Assembly (NCBI GenBank): GCA_035934405.1
Contig: DASYXW010000076.1
Span: forward strand, 1 to 64,000
Direction: 5' to 3'
DNA length: 64,000 nt
Source: DASYXW01 sp035934405
GTDB taxonomy: Bacteria; Acidobacteriota; Terriglobia; UBA7540
Shown piece after piece: positions 63,233 to 64,000 of the stretch. Made by a program: the position numbers and the translations under genes. Position 1 is the stretch's first letter. Every line of letters starts with the position of its first letter. The notes under the pieces were generated by a model. The model saw only the letters and a list, made by a program, of their open reading frames with translations. It did not search any database and was not told the origin of the DNA.

Positions 63233-64000
63233 ATGATGAGACGTAACCCAGGCAAGTTGATACTGGCAGTGTCGCTCGTCGGCGCTCTGGCGGCCGCGGG
63301 CGCGTTTGCCCGGCAATCGAATCAGGCCCAGCCGGGCCAGCCCACCAAGTCGGTCCAGCCAGCTCAATCACCCCAAACCAAGCAGGCGTCCCCGAGCCAA
63401 CCCGCTCCGGCGCCGGCGACCGCCAGCGGCGCAGCGGCGGCTTCGAAAGGGCAGGACGCGGCCGCCGGGGCCAAGCCGGCGGCGGAGTTTCCGCCCGATA
63501 AGGTCGTTATGAAAGTGGGCGGCGACCCGGTGACGGTTGCCGACCTCGAATATGTGATTCACCTCCTGTCACCGCAGGCGCAGGGCCAGATCGCGAGCCA
63601 GGGCCCGAAGCCGTTCGGTGACTGGTACTCGATGCTGATGGCGTTGTCTCAGAAGACCGCCGGCCAGCACCTGGAGGACTCGCCGGACTTCCGCCGGCAG
63701 ATGAAGCTGGCGCGGATGCAATTCCTGGCGCAGGCCGAATCGAAGAACATCGCCGAAGGCGCCAAGGTGACGCCGGAGGAGATCAAACAGTATTTCGCCA
63801 CGCACGAGTCCGATTACGCCGCGCTCGAGGTCCGCCAAGTGAGTATCCGCAAGAAAGTGCCCAACGGCGGGAACGCGGCGCCCGGTCTGCCCGCCGACCA
63901 AGCCAAAGCGAAAGCGGAGGAGATTCGCAAAGCGATTCAGTCCGGCACGGACTTCGCCAAACTTGCCGACCAGTTTAAGATGCCGGGCGTGATCTTCATC
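63233..64000 (+). CDS. Peptidyl-prolyl isomerase (SurA/PrsA type), C-terminus cut
   Basis: The ATG at 63233 (GAGGAAAGG upstream) opens a frame to the window end (256 codons). Signal peptide (residues ~1-26), a Gln/Pro/Ala-rich linker (~27-85) and a SurA/trigger-like N-terminal domain (KVVMKVGGDPVTVADLEYVI) follow. The last part reads YAALEVRQVSIRKKVPNGG, the usual start of a parvulin domain. Probably a periplasmic folding factor. TATGTTATGATG at 63169-63180 may hold its -10. Confidence 0.88.
   Translation, partial: MMRRNPGKLILAVSLVGALAAAGAFARQSNQAQPGQPTKSVQPAQSPQTKQASPSQPAPAPATASGAAAASKGQDAAAGAKPAAEFPPDKVVMKVGGDPVTVADLEYVIHLLSPQAQGQIASQGPKPFGDWYSMLMALSQKTAGQHLEDSPDFRRQMKLARMQFLAQAESKNIAEGAKVTPEEIKQYFATHESDYAALEVRQVSIRKKVPNGGNAAPGLPADQAKAKAEEIRKAIQSGTDFAKLADQFKMPGVIFI

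Overview
The window is a GC-rich bacterial chromosome segment that reads most like a soil Acidobacteriota. This is inferred from three things: long secreted FG-GAP/VCBS proteins joined to choice-of-anchor D domains, a SpoIIE phosphatase with an N-terminal PDZ domain, and intergenic DNA full of palindromic and short tandem repeats. No rRNA, complete IS element, CRISPR array or prophage was found. Three tRNA genes are present: Pro(UGG), Gln(UUG) and a selenocysteine tRNA.

Layout. 1-4650 (minus) holds a TPR protein, NfeD protease, slipin and a SPOR protein (envelope quality control). 4.8-12.2 kb (plus) holds gnd, an S9 peptidase and several small unknowns; glgB follows on minus. 14.5-20 kb has a SpoIIE phosphatase, a GYD protein, tRNA-Pro, tRNA-Sec, a redoxin and a CoA-disulfide-reductase-like flavoprotein. 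20.2-27.6 kb (minus) is a translation cluster: ispE, tRNA-Gln, prs, rplY, pth, rpsF, rpsR, rplI, plus a TPR protein. 27.8-33 kb is sdhCDAB and lysS. 33-37.4 kb is a 1444-residue FG-GAP/choice-of-anchor D protein. 38.2-43 kb carries an epimerase, an oxidoreductase, a lower-GC patch with a broken gene, an SDR and kdsB. 43.4-48.8 kb is dnaA-dnaN-gyrB. 48.9-56 kb is accessory: a FecR protein, a CDGSH protein, a ferredoxin, a HEAT-like/lipoyl-like protein and a small stress-type cluster containing a frameshifted DUF1328 gene. 56.05-59.3 kb is two secreted-protein genes inside 31-bp inverted repeats, followed by a REP-associated transposase with its REP hairpins. 60.2-62.8 kb is mreBCD, and the window ends in a peptidyl-prolyl isomerase gene.

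The most unusual signal is a set of degenerate tandem repeats with 7- or 8-bp period. They are often arranged as inverted pairs and sit exactly at gene ends. Members supply the start codons of nfeD, pth and mreD and the stop codons of sdhA, ispE, mreC, the 25.5-kb TPR gene and the 53.4-kb gene; another family encodes the NfeD signal peptide. Other notable signals are a conserved ~77-bp palindromic element at two distant loci (1.5 and 46.2 kb), a 20-bp triple repeat upstream of the CoA-disulfide-reductase-like gene, and two candidate DnaA-box regions.
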